Shown in pieces: positions 22,850-23,613 of a stretch of 23,613 nt of DNA. Position 1 is the first letter of the stretch, and the number at the start of each line of letters is the position of its first letter. The notes beneath the pieces were generated by a model. That model made no database searches, was not told the DNA's origin, and saw only the letters and a program-made list of their open reading frames with translations. The translations under genes and the position numbers were made by a program. This DNA comes from Actinomycetota bacterium (GTDB taxonomy: Bacteria > Actinomycetota > Thermoleophilia > Solirubrobacterales > 70-9): contig JAFDWD010000556.1 in NCBI GenBank assembly GCA_018268695.1, positions 1 to 23,613 on the forward strand, in the 5' to 3' direction.

Positions 22850-22868
22850 TATGAAGATTATTCGCATT
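22848..22868. promoter_or_regulatory. AT-rich dyad, copy 2, before the Tm-1-like gene
   Basis: AATATGAA-N5-TTCGCATT, with half-sites identical to copy 1 at 20546-20566; only three of the five central bases differ. It overlaps the TAA stop of the TIM-barrel gene and lies 20 bases before the ATG at 22889, close enough for binding to control a local promoter directly. Confidence 0.6.
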
Positions 22869-22888
22869 TCTGCCATAGAGGAGACGCG

Positions 22889-23613
22889 ATGAGATCGTCC
22901 CGACGGATCGCGGTGATCGGTGCGCTCGACACCCGAGGCGACGAGGTCGCCCATCTGTCGGGTGCGATCGAATCGATGGGCGCGGAGGCGACCGTGATCG
23001 ACATCGGCGTGCTCGGCACCCCCGGTTGTCAAGCGTCGCTCACCCGCGACGAGGTGGCTCGCGCCGGTGGGGGCGAGCTGACGGAGCTGCGGCGCGCGGC
23101 CGAGGCCGGGGCCGACCGGGAGCTCGCCACCCGCACGATGATCGAGGGCGGAGCCACCGTGCTCCGCCGGCTCGTCGATGAAGATGAGGTCGATGCCGTC
23201 GTCGGCCTCGGGGGCAGCTCGGGCACGGCCGCCTGCGTGGCGATCCTGCGCCGGCTGCGCCTCGGTCTGCCCAAGGTGATGATCACCACGGTCGCCTCGC
23301 AGGCCGACGTGGTCAACACCGACATCGTGCTGATGCAGTCGCCGGTCGACCTGGTCTGGCGCAACGCGATCGTCGACCGGACCCTCGACCAGGCGGCCCA
23401 CGCGATCCTCGCCATGTGCGAGGTCCCATCGCGCCCGCAGGGGGAGCGGCCGATGGTGGGGGTGACGGCGCTGGGCGTGACAACGCCGGCGGTGCTCGCC
23501 GTCCTGGAGCGATTGCGGGACCGCGGTGCCGACGGCGTGGTCTTTCACGCTCGCACGGAGCTGCTCGACGAGCTTGTCGGCGCCGGCGTCATCGCGGCGG
23601 TCGCGGACATCAC
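22889..23613 (+). CDS. Tm-1-like ATP-binding (UPF0261) protein (3' truncated by window)
   Basis: The frame starts at ATG 22889 behind AGAGGAG (22878-22884) and stays open to the window edge, giving 241 residues of a protein usually about 400 long. It begins RRIAVIGALDTRGDEVAHL, the typical UPF0261 opening. VIDIGVLGTPG, LTRDEVARAGG, VDAVVGLGGSSGTA, LPKVMITTVASQ and GVTALGVTTPAVLAVLERL, all family signatures, follow in order. The domain corresponds to the N-terminal ATP-binding half of tomato Tm-1. Near the truncation FHARTELLDELV appears where I recall FHATGTGGRAMEELV in relatives, so a glycine-rich loop seems shortened. It probably works with the TIM-barrel product ending 39 bases upstream; the reaction is unknown. 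Confidence 0.88.
   Translation, partial: MRSSRRIAVIGALDTRGDEVAHLSGAIESMGAEATVIDIGVLGTPGCQASLTRDEVARAGGGELTELRRAAEAGADRELATRTMIEGGATVLRRLVDEDEVDAVVGLGGSSGTAACVAILRRLRLGLPKVMITTVASQADVVNTDIVLMQSPVDLVWRNAIVDRTLDQAAHAILAMCEVPSRPQGERPMVGVTALGVTTPAVLAVLERLRDRGADGVVFHARTELLDELVGAGVIAAVADI

Noticed and set aside
21842..23548. 568-codon minus-strand frame opposite the TIM-barrel and Tm-1-like genes
   Set aside because: His/Arg/Asp-rich antisense shadow. Both plus-strand genes beneath it match known families with good ribosome-binding sites.

Overview
High-GC, gene-dense chromosome of an actinobacterium, most likely class Thermoleophilia (Solirubrobacterales type). This placement is an inference. It rests on a mycofactocin locus, a secreted protein built of alternating Ala-Val/Lys-Leu stalk repeats (16195-16806), a large extracellular protease with C-terminal Cys-containing Ig-like modules (16968-19565), and many GTG/TTG starts. 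I see no rRNA, tRNA, CRISPR array, transposase or phage genes.

Region 1 (2-2177) is the 3' part of a mycofactocin operon. It holds mftD (truncated by the window edge), mftE and a probable mycofactocin-coupled short-chain dehydrogenase, all joined by 4-base ATGA overlaps. A convergent small membrane protein (2188-2709) and a secreted metallophosphoesterase-like protein (2821-3882) follow.

Region 2 (4111-7677) is a fatty-acid-linked divergon. A TetR-family regulator (minus) faces a six-helix ABC-2/YhgE-like membrane protein and an oleate hydratase (plus). A perfect 9-bp inverted repeat lies between them, in the spacer of the predicted promoter. An isolated SDR (7765-8523) comes next.

Region 3 (8554-13883) holds three closely similar LysR-type regulators interspersed with an LtrA-family membrane protein, a secreted CHRD-domain protein and a DUF4234 membrane protein.

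Region 4 (14023-19565) is an exported-protein block: a secreted Cys-containing protein, a coupled DUF4344-type metallopeptidase lipoprotein, the repeat-stalk protein and a large subtilase-like protease. Several strong hairpins separate these units. The CHRD and protease genes share an unusual upstream element of fixed geometry.

Region 5 (19641-23613) holds a ThuA-like protein, then what looks like a catabolic cluster of unknown substrate: a class III aminotransferase, a TIM-barrel 'PEP hydrolase family' protein, and the start of a Tm-1-like/UPF0261 protein that runs off the window. Two near-identical AT-rich dyads (20546-20566 and 22848-22868) precede the two arms of this cluster and suggest one shared regulator. 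This is the part of the window most likely to hold an undescribed pathway.
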